The position numbers and the translations under genes were made by a program. The notes beneath the pieces were generated by a model. It saw nothing but the letters and a program-made list of their open reading frames with translations, searched no databases and had not been told where the DNA came from. Shown piece after piece: positions 17,880-25,027 of a stretch of DNA of 64,000 nucleotides (positions are counted from its first letter, which is position 1; each line of letters begins with the position of its first letter). This DNA comes from Psychrobacillus glaciei (GTDB lineage Bacteria; Bacillota; Bacilli; Bacillales_A; Planococcaceae): contig NZ_CP031223.1 of NCBI RefSeq assembly GCF_008973485.1, forward strand, positions 372,001 through 436,000, written 5' to 3'.

Positions 17880-18190
17880 AATGACGTTCCTCTCTGTATT
17901 GTTGTATCAAGTCAATTTCTTTTAATTCGATCTTAACTTGCTTGGCCATTTCTTTTGCTTTACGAACTTCAACTCCTAACCCCATTTGCTTGAAGCGTTA
18001 GCCATATCTTTTGATAACTGAATAACTTCTAAAAGTTCATCCTCTTGGTCTGGTTCAGGTACTTTTGCTTTACAACCTAGACATTGCATTTTAGTTGGAC
18101 ACACGAAGTCAGTCACGCATGTACCACCTAATACTTTGTTATATACACCAACATCTTTCTTTAAAATGCGTGGGTTTCTTCTATAATAAA
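17845..18190 (-). pseudogene. Tn554-type tnpB C-terminal remnant, frameshifted
   Basis: Minus-strand reading gives RNPRILKKDVGVYNKVLGG, then TCVTDFVCPTKMQCLGC and LLEVIQLSKDMAN. One base is missing near 17996, after which the frame resumes FKQMGLGVEVRKAKEM and ends EPATKRNPFR at TAA 17845-17847. The Cys-rich C-x5-C-x5-C-x2-C tail after the integrase domain, followed by an overlapping tnpC, is the Tn554-family layout. The catalytic domain upstream is gone: the frame is closed by TGA near 18195. This is decayed debris of a transposon that inserts site-specifically in its best-known form. No intact ends or resistance cargo are visible. Confidence 0.65.
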
Positions 18191-18304
18191 ATCAATGTTC
18201 GTAGCATTCTTTTAATCAAACTTTATTCCAAAGCTACAAATATTGTGCTCCCATCAATAATAGTCGTTAAATAGCTAAAATGGTCAAAGATAAACGGTAA
18301 ATCG

Positions 18305-18350
18305 CACGAGTGAAAATTGGACTCTCCATCCAATTTTCCTCGTGTTTTTT
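18305..18350 (+). terminator. Hairpin in gene-free stretch
   Basis: CACGAG plus AAAATTGGA pair with TCCAATTTT plus CTCGTG, followed by TTTTTTG. The 18190-18685 stretch otherwise shows gene debris: minus-strand fragments LEKILEKYQSFYTFEDEELL and EWTAHGYQEGKLFLETVDL in different frames, source unknown. Confidence 0.55.
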
Positions 18351-18618
18351 GTTTGGAAAAAACAAAGAAAAAGCCAGATAAAGACCGACAAATCAACGGT
18401 TTCCAAAAACAGTTTTCCTTCTTGGTACCCATGTGCTGTCCATTCGTATCCTCATTCAGGTCAAATAAGCAATTCCTCATCTTCAAACGTATAGAACGAT
18501 TGATATTTCTCCAAAATTTTCTCTAACCCGCATATTGTAAGCGAACGGCCGATAGAAATGGAAAATTTAGCTTAAGTAGCTATTGACAAGAAATTAAAAA
18601 GAGACTATTATTTTAAAT

Positions 18619-18637
18619 AGTAATGATTATCATTATC
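18619..18637. promoter_or_regulatory. Fur box
   Basis: AGTAATGATTATCATTATC matches 16 of 19 bases of the classical Fur box GATAATGATAATCATTATC. It lies about 50 bases upstream of the siderophore-binding lipoprotein, implying iron repression. Confidence 0.8.
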
Positions 18638-18685
18638 AATAGAAAAACGATAGAGATGATAACAAATATAAAGGAGAATCTTAAA

Positions 18686-19606
18686 TTGAAAAAATTAATC
18701 TTACCTTTCATTTTAATGTGTGTTCTTATTATTAGTGCCTGTGGCAATAGTTCAAAAAATCAGTCAGCAGGGGATGAAAATAAAAAGGACGAAAATGAAA
18801 CAATTACATATCAATCTGAAAATGGACCTATTGAAGTACCCGCTCATCCGAAAAGAGTAGTAGTTCTGACTGGTAATGCAGGTGACTTAATCTCACTTGG
18901 CATCAATATCGTAGGGGTGGACGAATGGTCTAAGGAAAGCCCATTACTTAAAGATCAATTAAAAGATATTAAAGCTGTTTCAGATGAGGATTTAGAGAAA
19001 ATTATTGAATTAAAACCAGATTTAATTATTGGAGCAAGTGATAATAATAACCTAGATAAGTTGAAAAAAATTGCTCCAACAATTACCTATACGTATAATA
19101 AAGTAGATTATTTAACACAACATTTAGAAATTGGTAAATTGGTAAACAAAGAAAAAGAAGCTCAAAGCTGGATTGATGACTTCAAAAAACGGGCAAATAC
19201 TGTAGGAATTAAAATTAAAGCAAAAATTGGTGAAAATTCAACAGTGACTGTAATGGAAAGTTACGATAAAGATATGGGTATTCTTGGCGATAGTTGGGGA
19301 AGAGGCACAGAAGTTCTTTATCAAGCAATGGGTCTGAAAATGCCTGGAAAAGTAAAGGAAATGACAAGTAAAGAAGGATACTACATGATTTCATCTGAAG
19401 TATTACCTGACTATGTTGGGGACTACTTGATTGTTAGTAAATACAATGACCAAGATAATTCCTATCAAAGGACGGATCTATATAAAGAAATGCCAGCTGT
19501 GAAGAACAACCATGTAATTGAAGTGGATGGAAATACCTTTTTGTTTAACGATTCTTTAACTTTAGACTACCAATTGAACTATTTTGAAGAACAATTTTTA
19601 AAATAG
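18686..19606 (+). CDS. Iron-siderophore ABC transporter substrate-binding lipoprotein
   Basis: 306 residues from TTG 18686 (AAAGGAG about 10 bases upstream), giving signal MKKLILPFIL and lipobox IISAC. The mature protein has the class III (FecB/FhuD-like) binding-protein pattern: PKRVVVLTGNAGDLISLGI, then VDEWSKES, DLEKIIELKPDLIIGASD, IAPTITYTY, and a C-terminal LDYQLNYFEEQF. Such lipoproteins pass ferric siderophores or ferric citrate to a permease. No permease or ATPase gene is nearby, so it must use one encoded elsewhere. The Fur box upstream supports iron control. Exact ligand unknown. The longer frame from ATG 18623 overlaps the Fur box and is rejected. Confidence 0.82.
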   Translation: MKKLILPFILMCVLIISACGNSSKNQSAGDENKKDENETITYQSENGPIEVPAHPKRVVVLTGNAGDLISLGINIVGVDEWSKESPLLKDQLKDIKAVSDEDLEKIIELKPDLIIGASDNNNLDKLKKIAPTITYTYNKVDYLTQHLEIGKLVNKEKEAQSWIDDFKKRANTVGIKIKAKIGENSTVTVMESYDKDMGILGDSWGRGTEVLYQAMGLKMPGKVKEMTSKEGYYMISSEVLPDYVGDYLIVSKYNDQDNSYQRTDLYKEMPAVKNNHVIEVDGNTFLFNDSLTLDYQLNYFEEQFLK

Positions 19607-19730
19607 GCTGTTTTCAAAGAGATTGTTGCTTTTAATAATATTGTAAACACAGAGTGGATGGAGTGTTCCATTGTTTATTCCCGAAAACAACAAACTTTAC
19701 GAAAAGAGCCTTAAAATAAAATGAAACAGG

Positions 19731-19770
19731 GAACGCAGAATGCGATAATTTAGCATTCTGTGTTCTTTTT
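19731..19770 (+). terminator. Terminator of siderophore-binding lipoprotein gene
   Basis: GAACGCAGAATGC pairs with GCATTCTGTGTTC (one G-T pair), then a T run. Confidence 0.85.
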
Positions 19771-19879
19771 TATATATGCTATCATGCGTGTTGATCAACT
19801 AATAAAAACCAGGGGAAAGATACAGAAAAGGGCACTTTTGTAGAATGGAGTTTGCGAATTAACAAACTATTGTTCCTAA

Positions 19880-19979
19880 GATTGAAGTAATTTCAGCCGA
19901 CCAAATTGACGAATCCAACGAATGCGTATTAACTTTGGATGTGAAATATCGATTTGTGATTGACGTAAGTGCAATTTGA
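19880..19979 (+). pseudogene. Short ORF fragment of unknown origin
   Basis: After an in-frame TAA the frame reads QTIVPKIEVISADQIDESN, then ECVLTLDVKYRFVIDVSAI and stop TGA. It looks like a piece of a beta-rich protein but has no start codon or RBS. Probably a gene fragment in the 900-base gap 19607-20502, which also holds two hairpins described separately. Confidence 0.35.
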
Positions 19980-20047
19980 GTTGACAAAAATGATTTATTA
20001 GTATTCTTTATTATTTGGTAGATTAGTCTATATTATAGATACAATAA

Positions 20048-20118
20048 GAAGGCCTCTTTCTAGATGTATTTGCCCTATAAAGCATACATTTATGATAGGG
20101 CGCCTTCGTTATTTTTTC
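20048..20118 (+). terminator. Strong hairpin with T-rich tail; possible small RNA
   Basis: Outer GAAGGC/GCCTTC (20048, 20102) and inner GCCCTAT/ATAGGGC (20072, 20095), followed by TTATTTTTTC. A TATATTATAG box lies just upstream near 20030, so a transcript of about 70 nt is conceivable. Confidence 0.5.
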
Positions 20119-20305
20119 TAGTGGAAACCCTCGAGAAATATGTACACATACGTAAAATGTCCGTTACATATGACGTTCTATAAGAAATTCCGGTTGATCT
20201 TTCAACTTTCTTCAAAATGGTAAAATACTAGGGTTCGGTGGCAGCCATGCAAACTATTCAGATTTGTGGTGGTTCCTGCATTTAAAATTATGAACAAATA
20301 AATAC

Positions 20306-20347
20306 TTTTATATATGTTGCTTCCACTTTGAAGTAACATATATAAAA
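20306..20347. repeat. Near-perfect palindrome
   Basis: TTTTATATATGTT plus GCTTC pair with GAAGT plus AACATATATAAAA around a 6-base loop. It has an A run on one side and a T run on the other, so may be a bidirectional terminator. The adjoining 20118-20456 otherwise shows no gene. Confidence 0.55.
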
Positions 20348-20456
20348 ATGATTCAAATGAGTGATAAATTAAAGTAGTCTCAAATTGTATAACATCCTTT
20401 AGAGTAGAATTATCTATTCGATGCTGTTTTAAGTTGTAGTTACATTGATTTAATCT

Positions 20457-20489
20457 AAAAAAAGACCGCTAAGAAAATTGCTTACGGTC
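20457..20489 (-). terminator. Terminator of HtrA-like protease gene
   Basis: On the minus strand GACCGTAAG pairs imperfectly with CTTAGCGGTC, followed by a run of seven T. Confidence 0.7.
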
Positions 20490-20502
20490 ATTTACATTGG
20501 TT

Positions 20503-21330
20503 CTAATTCGTACCATTTTGCTGTTTGTAATACTCATCAATCGGTATAAATAATCCTACTCTACCATACGTATCATGATCCAACGTAGCAAAAACGACGC
20601 CAATCACTTGCCCGTACTTATTCAAAACCGGACTTCCACTATTTCCACGATAAACAGGTGCCTTTATCATAACGACAGGTTCTTCCCAATCGCTTAACTG
20701 AATATAATCTATAATTTTACCTTCATTTGCAATACCCGTAAAACTTAGGGGATTACCAATAAAATAAACGGGGTCGTCCTCTTCAAAGGACGTTTGTTTC
20801 GCTAGTTCCAAATAGGGCAAGTCTTGGCCATCTATTTCTAACACAGCAAGATCAACTGAAGGATAAGTGTTTACCACCTTAGCTTTGAAACGACGATCAT
20901 CTGGAAAACCAACTGTAACGGTCTTATGTCCTTCCACGACATGATAATTTGTTAAAATTGTTCCGTCACTTGATATGGAAAAGCCAGTCCCTTTGCTGCC
21001 ATCTGTTAAAACAACGACAACCGACTTTTTTAAACTAGTAATATCTTCTTGAGAAGATAATTTTGCAGAAGTTTTTAAAAACTCAATTGCTGGAATGGAA
21101 TATACAGAAAAGATAGCTGCAAATGTATTAACGAACAAAATGGTAGCCATCAGATAGAATATCCATTTAGGAAAAGGACGTTTAGACTTGCGACTTGTTT
21201 TTTCTTGCGCCGCTTTTAGAAGAGCCTCTTGTTGAGCTGCCAATACAAACTCTAAAAATTCTTCATCTATTTCTTCTTCAATACTCTCATCTTTCCATAT
21301 ATCCTTATGCTGTTTTTCATTTGGATCCAT
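20503..21330 (-). CDS. Membrane-anchored trypsin-like serine protease (HtrA-like, no PDZ)
   Basis: 275 residues. An acidic cytoplasmic segment (about 1-60), one transmembrane helix (IFYLMATILFVNTFAAIFSV), then a trypsin-fold domain outside. Catalytic triad visible: His in LTNYHVVEGH, Asp in VDLAVLEID, Ser in RGNSGSPVLN. HtrA proteins normally add one or more PDZ domains; here the protein ends after the protease domain (FIPIDEYYKQ), so it is a short form. Start at 21330 gives MDPNEKQHK with an AGGA site upstream; the longer frame to 21441 adds an unlikely Cys-rich leader. Likely extracytoplasmic quality control or signalling protease. Confidence 0.82.
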   Translation of the reverse strand: MDPNEKQHKDIWKDESIEEEIDEEFLEFVLAAQQEALLKAAQEKTSRKSKRPFPKWIFYLMATILFVNTFAAIFSVYSIPAIEFLKTSAKLSSQEDITSLKKSVVVVLTDGSKGTGFSISSDGTILTNYHVVEGHKTVTVGFPDDRRFKAKVVNTYPSVDLAVLEIDGQDLPYLELAKQTSFEEDDPVYFIGNPLSFTGIANEGKIIDYIQLSDWEEPVVMIKAPVYRGNSGSPVLNKYGQVIGVVFATLDHDTYGRVGLFIPIDEYYKQQNGTN

Positions 21331-21473
21331 TGCACACATCCTAACTGTATAACACATATCTTTACATGTATTATACACAATCGGAAAGGCACAGGGTGCT
21401 CTAAATAACGTAATACATATGTATGGTGCACGCTGGAGCACAGGAATTATGCCCCAACCTGCTAAAGTTTAAT

Positions 21474-21650
21474 TTAGTAAGATTTTTCTTCTTCGCTTTT
21501 TTCTCGTTGATTTTGAGTCATCTTTCCTTGCTTTGGTTTCAAATTTCCTAACTCAGCTAATTCCAGAGAAATTTCTTCTTTCTTGCTACTTGGATTTTTA
21601 GCCATGGACCCCTTATTGTTGCTAGCTCCTTGATGATTATCTCTTGTCAA
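21474..21650 (-). CDS. Small hydrophilic protein, spore-protein-like
   Basis: 58 residues from TTG 21650, chosen because GGGAGG lies 8 bases before it; the ATG at 21665 overlaps that RBS. The sequence is charged and Gln/Asn/Lys/Glu-rich (NHQGASNNKGSMAKNPSSKK, later LELAELGNLKPKQ) with no Cys, Trp or hydrophobic core. This is the make-up of minor small acid-soluble or YfhD-like proteins of spore formers, but I cannot name the family. Expression during sporulation is an inference. Confidence 0.5.
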   Translation of the reverse strand: MTRDNHQGASNNKGSMAKNPSSKKEEISLELAELGNLKPKQGKMTQNQREKSEEEKSY

Positions 21651-21739
21651 AATAAAACCTCCCATCTAAACTATTTTGATGCCCTTTTAACATGGTTCAA
21701 AAATAATTAAACATGTATGCAAATTTGAAATTAAATAAT

Positions 21740-22117
21740 TTACATCATCTCTAAATGACCATTTTCAAGAGTTATAACCTTCTTCAAACTATCTTTAGTA
21801 AAAATAAAAGTCCATGGCATACTAGTATTAGGTTGGATTATAAGCGTTGAAAGTGTAAAAGTATTCTCTGCTATAACTTCATTATTTTCCAAATAGGTCA
21901 CTCTTTTTTCACTAAAAATAAGTATTTCATCAGTGAAATTATGAACAAGTACGGTAACTAATAAATCACCTTTATGATTAGTTGCTCGCCATATAAGTGA
22001 AAGCCGAGCACTTGGAAACTCCCTTTTATTTGTATGAAGAAAAATCCTCTCAATTTCTTTCCGATCTTTATCAGACAATGCCCTATCCCATGACATTTCA
22101 AATGCAAGCTTTTGCAA
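21740..22117 (-). CDS. SLAP-domain-like protein
   Basis: 125 residues matching the style of the SLAP domain found beside accessory Sec/S-layer proteins of Bacillales: MSWDRALSDKDRKEIERIF, SLIWRATNHKGDLLVTVLVHN, IFSEKRVTYLENNEVIAE and a closing MPWTFIFTKDSL. No signal peptide or membrane segment, so cytoplasmic unless partnered. Preceded by GGAGG about 7 bases before the ATG. Divergent from the FG-GAP gene. Function unknown; in known settings the domain is linked to S-layer export. Confidence 0.62.
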   Translation of the reverse strand: MQKLAFEMSWDRALSDKDRKEIERIFLHTNKREFPSARLSLIWRATNHKGDLLVTVLVHNFTDEILIFSEKRVTYLENNEVIAENTFTLSTLIIQPNTSMPWTFIFTKDSLKKVITLENGHLEMM

Positions 22118-22258
22118 TTTCTAAACCTCCTTTATTAAGAAATATTTTATCATGGTCTTTTATTACATGCTAAAACTGGTGCTAAGTATGCTTCAATTTG
22201 GCGATACATGTGTTGTCCTACCATTTCTAAGCATATGTTATTTGGAAAGGAGGGTACT

Positions 22259-23719
22259 ATGAGTGACTATGTAAATTTATTTCAAAACTTTTTACCCCCA
22301 ACTGCAACGATTCTTGAATTACCGAATACCCAAGAGAGCCCGGCCGTATTGGTGGCTGATATAGATGGGGATCATATAGAAGAAATAATTGGAGCATATA
22401 AATATGAAAAGCAAAATTATCTTTTGATTTTAAAGATAATGAATGATCAATGGCTTCCTTTAATCCATATTAAAGGAAGTGGATATGGCATTACGGATTT
22501 AATGGCAGCACCATTAACAGAGAATTGGATAAATACTATCATTGTTGGTTGGCAAAAAGGGAGTATGTGGTCGGAATTGGACCTTTTGCAATGGACGAAT
22601 AAAGGATTTGTGCGATTACCTACGAACAATATGGTCTATAGTAAATTAGAAGCAGAAGACATGCCAGGTACGTATGGACAGGATGGACAATATGAACTTG
22701 CAATATGGCTTCATGATACGGGTGAAGCCTATAAAGTAGATGTATATCGTTTTAGTCAAGGAGAGCTTGTTCAAGCACATGATGTCTATCCATACTATTA
22801 TAAAAAAGTCGAATATTACTACGAAAAATTGTTGCAAACAAATGATTTTTCTTTTTACTGGTATTATTTATCGGATGCGCAGAAGAAGACAGGAGATTTG
22901 GAACAGAGTCTAAATTCAATCGATAAAGCACTGACCTTTCATTTACCATACCCATCCAGAGAATTGTTATTAAATAAACAACAACAAGTTGCAAAGCTCT
23001 TAAGTGATGCTAGTTCTAACAATAAAGTTGTAATCGACCAAAAAAGTGGCGATGTGACTGGTGATGGTTTCATAAATACTGTTTATCTTACAGGTGAAAA
23101 GACAGAAGGAAGTCCTTTTTGGAAAAATATTAGCCTTGAAATTATTAATGAAAAGACGAATATGTACGAAATAATTCCTTTAAAAGAGAATGCGGGTTAT
23201 AACCCTACGATATTTCTTGGTGACTTTACAGGAGATCGAGTAGACGACATACTCATTGTCATCGATACAGGTGGTAGCGGCGGCACAATATACGCATACG
23301 TATTTTCATTCATTGAAGGAAGTATGCGACAAATATTTGATGCGGATGAATATAATGAACGTACAAAGTATGAAGTCAATTATCAAAATCAATACAAAGT
23401 AACGGTCCTAAGCTCTGACCCAAAAAAGAAATATTTGCTGGACTTAATGTATAAAGGACAGGAATATTTATCCGAAATTTATAACGAGAATGGAACGCTT
23501 AAACAACCGATTAAAGGATGGGTAGATCCAATTGGAGGACTTTATCCAATAGACTTTGCAAGGGATGGCAATTATGAACTGATGGCTATTCAAGAAATCG
23601 CAGGAAGATACCATGCGGATGGATTAGGATATGTAGAAAATGTATTAAAATGGAACGTTCATGCATTCGTTACGGATAGGCAAAATGTATCTATCTTTGG
23701 CGAGGATTTACCATCGTAA
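22259..23719 (+). CDS. FG-GAP/VCBS-repeat-like protein without signal peptide
   Basis: 486 residues from ATG 22259, just after GGAAAGGAGGG; the ATG at 22208 lacks an RBS. Asp/Gly calcium-loop-like repeats, as in FG-GAP beta-propellers, occur in two blocks: VADIDGDHIEEIIGAY, then SGDVTGDGFINTVYL, LGDFTGDRVDDILIVID and FARDGNYELMAIQEI. A helical TPR-like section (SFYWYYLSDAQKKTGDLEQS, region about 200-265) lies between them. There is no signal peptide, odd for a fold usually found outside the cell. Ca-binding scaffold of unknown role. Terminator follows. Confidence 0.62.
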   Translation: MSDYVNLFQNFLPPTATILELPNTQESPAVLVADIDGDHIEEIIGAYKYEKQNYLLILKIMNDQWLPLIHIKGSGYGITDLMAAPLTENWINTIIVGWQKGSMWSELDLLQWTNKGFVRLPTNNMVYSKLEAEDMPGTYGQDGQYELAIWLHDTGEAYKVDVYRFSQGELVQAHDVYPYYYKKVEYYYEKLLQTNDFSFYWYYLSDAQKKTGDLEQSLNSIDKALTFHLPYPSRELLLNKQQQVAKLLSDASSNNKVVIDQKSGDVTGDGFINTVYLTGEKTEGSPFWKNISLEIINEKTNMYEIIPLKENAGYNPTIFLGDFTGDRVDDILIVIDTGGSGGTIYAYVFSFIEGSMRQIFDADEYNERTKYEVNYQNQYKVTVLSSDPKKKYLLDLMYKGQEYLSEIYNENGTLKQPIKGWVDPIGGLYPIDFARDGNYELMAIQEIAGRYHADGLGYVENVLKWNVHAFVTDRQNVSIFGEDLPS

Positions 23720-23728
23720 TAGTATTTA

Positions 23729-23770
23729 GAATTGCTGCAAAGTCATAGGCTATGTCGCAATTCTTTTTTT
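23729..23770 (+). terminator. Terminator after FG-GAP gene
   Basis: GAATTGC and GCAATTC arms, then seven T. Confidence 0.65.
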
Positions 23771-23833
23771 GTTGCGAAGTGCTTTGTTTTTTATGCATGT
23801 CAAGTAGAATGCATGATATTTTTAAAAAAGGAT

Positions 23834-23862
23834 TTGACAATTTTGTGAACTGCGTGAATAAT
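23834..23862 (+). promoter_or_regulatory. Sigma-A type promoter
   Basis: TTGACA, 17 bases, AATAAT, upstream of the 78-residue membrane protein gene. Confidence 0.6.
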
Positions 23863-23886
23863 ATATAGAAAAGGAGGATGGTTTAA

Positions 23887-24123
23887 GTGGAAAAATATAA
23901 GAATATGTTAAATGCGACAAGATATGTTGGTGGTACATTACTCTCTATAGGAATAGCTATCTTCTTATATGGAATTTTTATAAGCGAATATAATGCTGTT
24001 ATGGGTGTTGGTATTGGCACAGTAATGGGTGCTGTTTTTATTTTTTTAATTGGTATGTTTCTAATAGCTTCTGAAGAAATGGTGGTAAACTCTCGAAAAT
24101 CTAAAAAAGAGAGCGCCGTATAG
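23887..24123 (+). CDS. Small two-helix membrane protein
   Basis: 78 residues from GTG 23887 with AAGGAGG upstream. Two transmembrane helices (YVGGTLLSIGIAIFLYGIFI and a Gly-rich GVGIGTVMGAVFIFLIGMFL) and a charged tail (NSRKSKKES). Family not recognised. It converges on qoxD and shares a bidirectional terminator with it. No evidence that it belongs to the oxidase. Confidence 0.65.
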   Translation: MEKYKNMLNATRYVGGTLLSIGIAIFLYGIFISEYNAVMGVGIGTVMGAVFIFLIGMFLIASEEMVVNSRKSKKESAV

Positions 24124-24134
24124 ACGCTCTCTTT
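24106..24134. terminator. Bidirectional terminator between membrane protein and qoxD
   Basis: AAAGAGAGCG (24106-24115) and CGCTCTCTTT (24125-24134), A run to the left and T run to the right. It overlaps the last codons of the 78-residue ORF. Confidence 0.8.
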
Positions 24135-24146
24135 AAGTATTTATAT

Positions 24147-24428
24147 TTACATATCCCAAACCATTGCCATTAATGTTCCGAAAATGGTAACTAGCGCAAT
24201 AAGTAAACCGTAATATACGTTTGCATAGATAGATTTTTTATCATTAGTCTCACCAGCATGCATAAATACAACCAGCTGAAGACCGGCCTGTATAAATGCT
24301 GTTAGGAGAAGAACTGTCATACCAACTGCAAATGACATATCAGTAAAGTAAACTAAAAGTGCCACTGCAGTAAGAACTAGCGAAGCGACAAAGCCCATTA
24401 CTTGTTTAAAAGGGAATAATTCTTTCAT
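24147..24428 (-). CDS. qoxD: Cytochrome aa3 quinol oxidase subunit IV
   Basis: 93 residues, three predicted transmembrane helices (VMGFVASLVLTAVALLVYF; AVGMTVLLLTAFIQAGLQLV; YYGLLIALVTIFGTLMAMVW), the pattern of QoxD/CyoD. This subunit assists assembly of the heme-copper quinol oxidase. Last gene of qoxABCD; it starts two bases after the qoxC stop, so translation is probably coupled. Shares the terminator at 24106-24134 with the convergent gene. Confidence 0.88.
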   Translation of the reverse strand: MKELFPFKQVMGFVASLVLTAVALLVYFTDMSFAVGMTVLLLTAFIQAGLQLVVFMHAGETNDKKSIYANVYYGLLIALVTIFGTLMAMVWDM

Positions 24429-24430
24429 AA

Positions 24431-25027
24431 TTACATCATTCCTTTCAAGTAGATGAAGCTAAAGATGAAAATCCAAACTACATCTAAGAAATGCCAATAA
24501 AGGGAGAAGATAAATGATTTATTGGCTGTTTCAGGAGTTAAACCACGTTTTTTAATTTGTAATAGGATAAATAATCCCCAGAAGAAACCAAATGTTACGT
24601 GTAATCCATGTGTTCCTAGTGTTGTTAGCAGGATAGCAGTAAATCCACTAGTTTGTAGTGTTGCACCTACATGAACGTAATGAATAAACTCAGAAACTTC
24701 GAAGCTTAAGAATCCTGCACCAAGAAGAAGTGTGATTAAAAAGAATACCATCGTTGCTTTCTTGTTGCCGATACGCATGGCATGAATTCCAAGACCTATC
24801 GTAAAACTACTAGTTAATAGTAAGATTGTTTCCATTAATACTGGTGCAATTTCAAAGATTTCAGCTCCAGTAGGACCACTGCCTGTTCGGTGAACCATTG
24901 TAAAGTAGGTAGCGAAAAGTGTTGCAAAAAGCATTATTTCCGCACCTAGGAAAATCCAAAAGCCTAAAATCTTCAAGCTATTTTCTTCCGTACTATATTC
25001 CAGTGGAAGCGAGTTATCTACCTTCAT
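24431..25027 (-). CDS. qoxC: Cytochrome aa3 quinol oxidase subunit III
   Basis: 198 residues with five transmembrane helices and typical subunit III segments: LGFWIFLGAEIMLFATLFATY with its membrane Glu, FTAILLTTLGTHGLHVTFGF, and the final SLYWHFLDVVWIFIFSFIYL. Stabilises the oxidase core and proton entry. ATGA overlap with qoxB (4 bases) shows translational coupling. Confidence 0.92.
   Translation of the reverse strand: MKVDNSLPLEYSTEENSLKILGFWIFLGAEIMLFATLFATYFTMVHRTGSGPTGAEIFEIAPVLMETILLLTSSFTIGLGIHAMRIGNKKATMVFFLITLLLGAGFLSFEVSEFIHYVHVGATLQTSGFTAILLTTLGTHGLHVTFGFFWGLFILLQIKKRGLTPETANKSFIFSLYWHFLDVVWIFIFSFIYLKGMM

Noticed and set aside
18223-18526. Open frames on both strands in 18223-18526
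   Set aside because: No RBS and frames overlap each other; the minus-strand pieces look like debris of one broken gene, source unknown.
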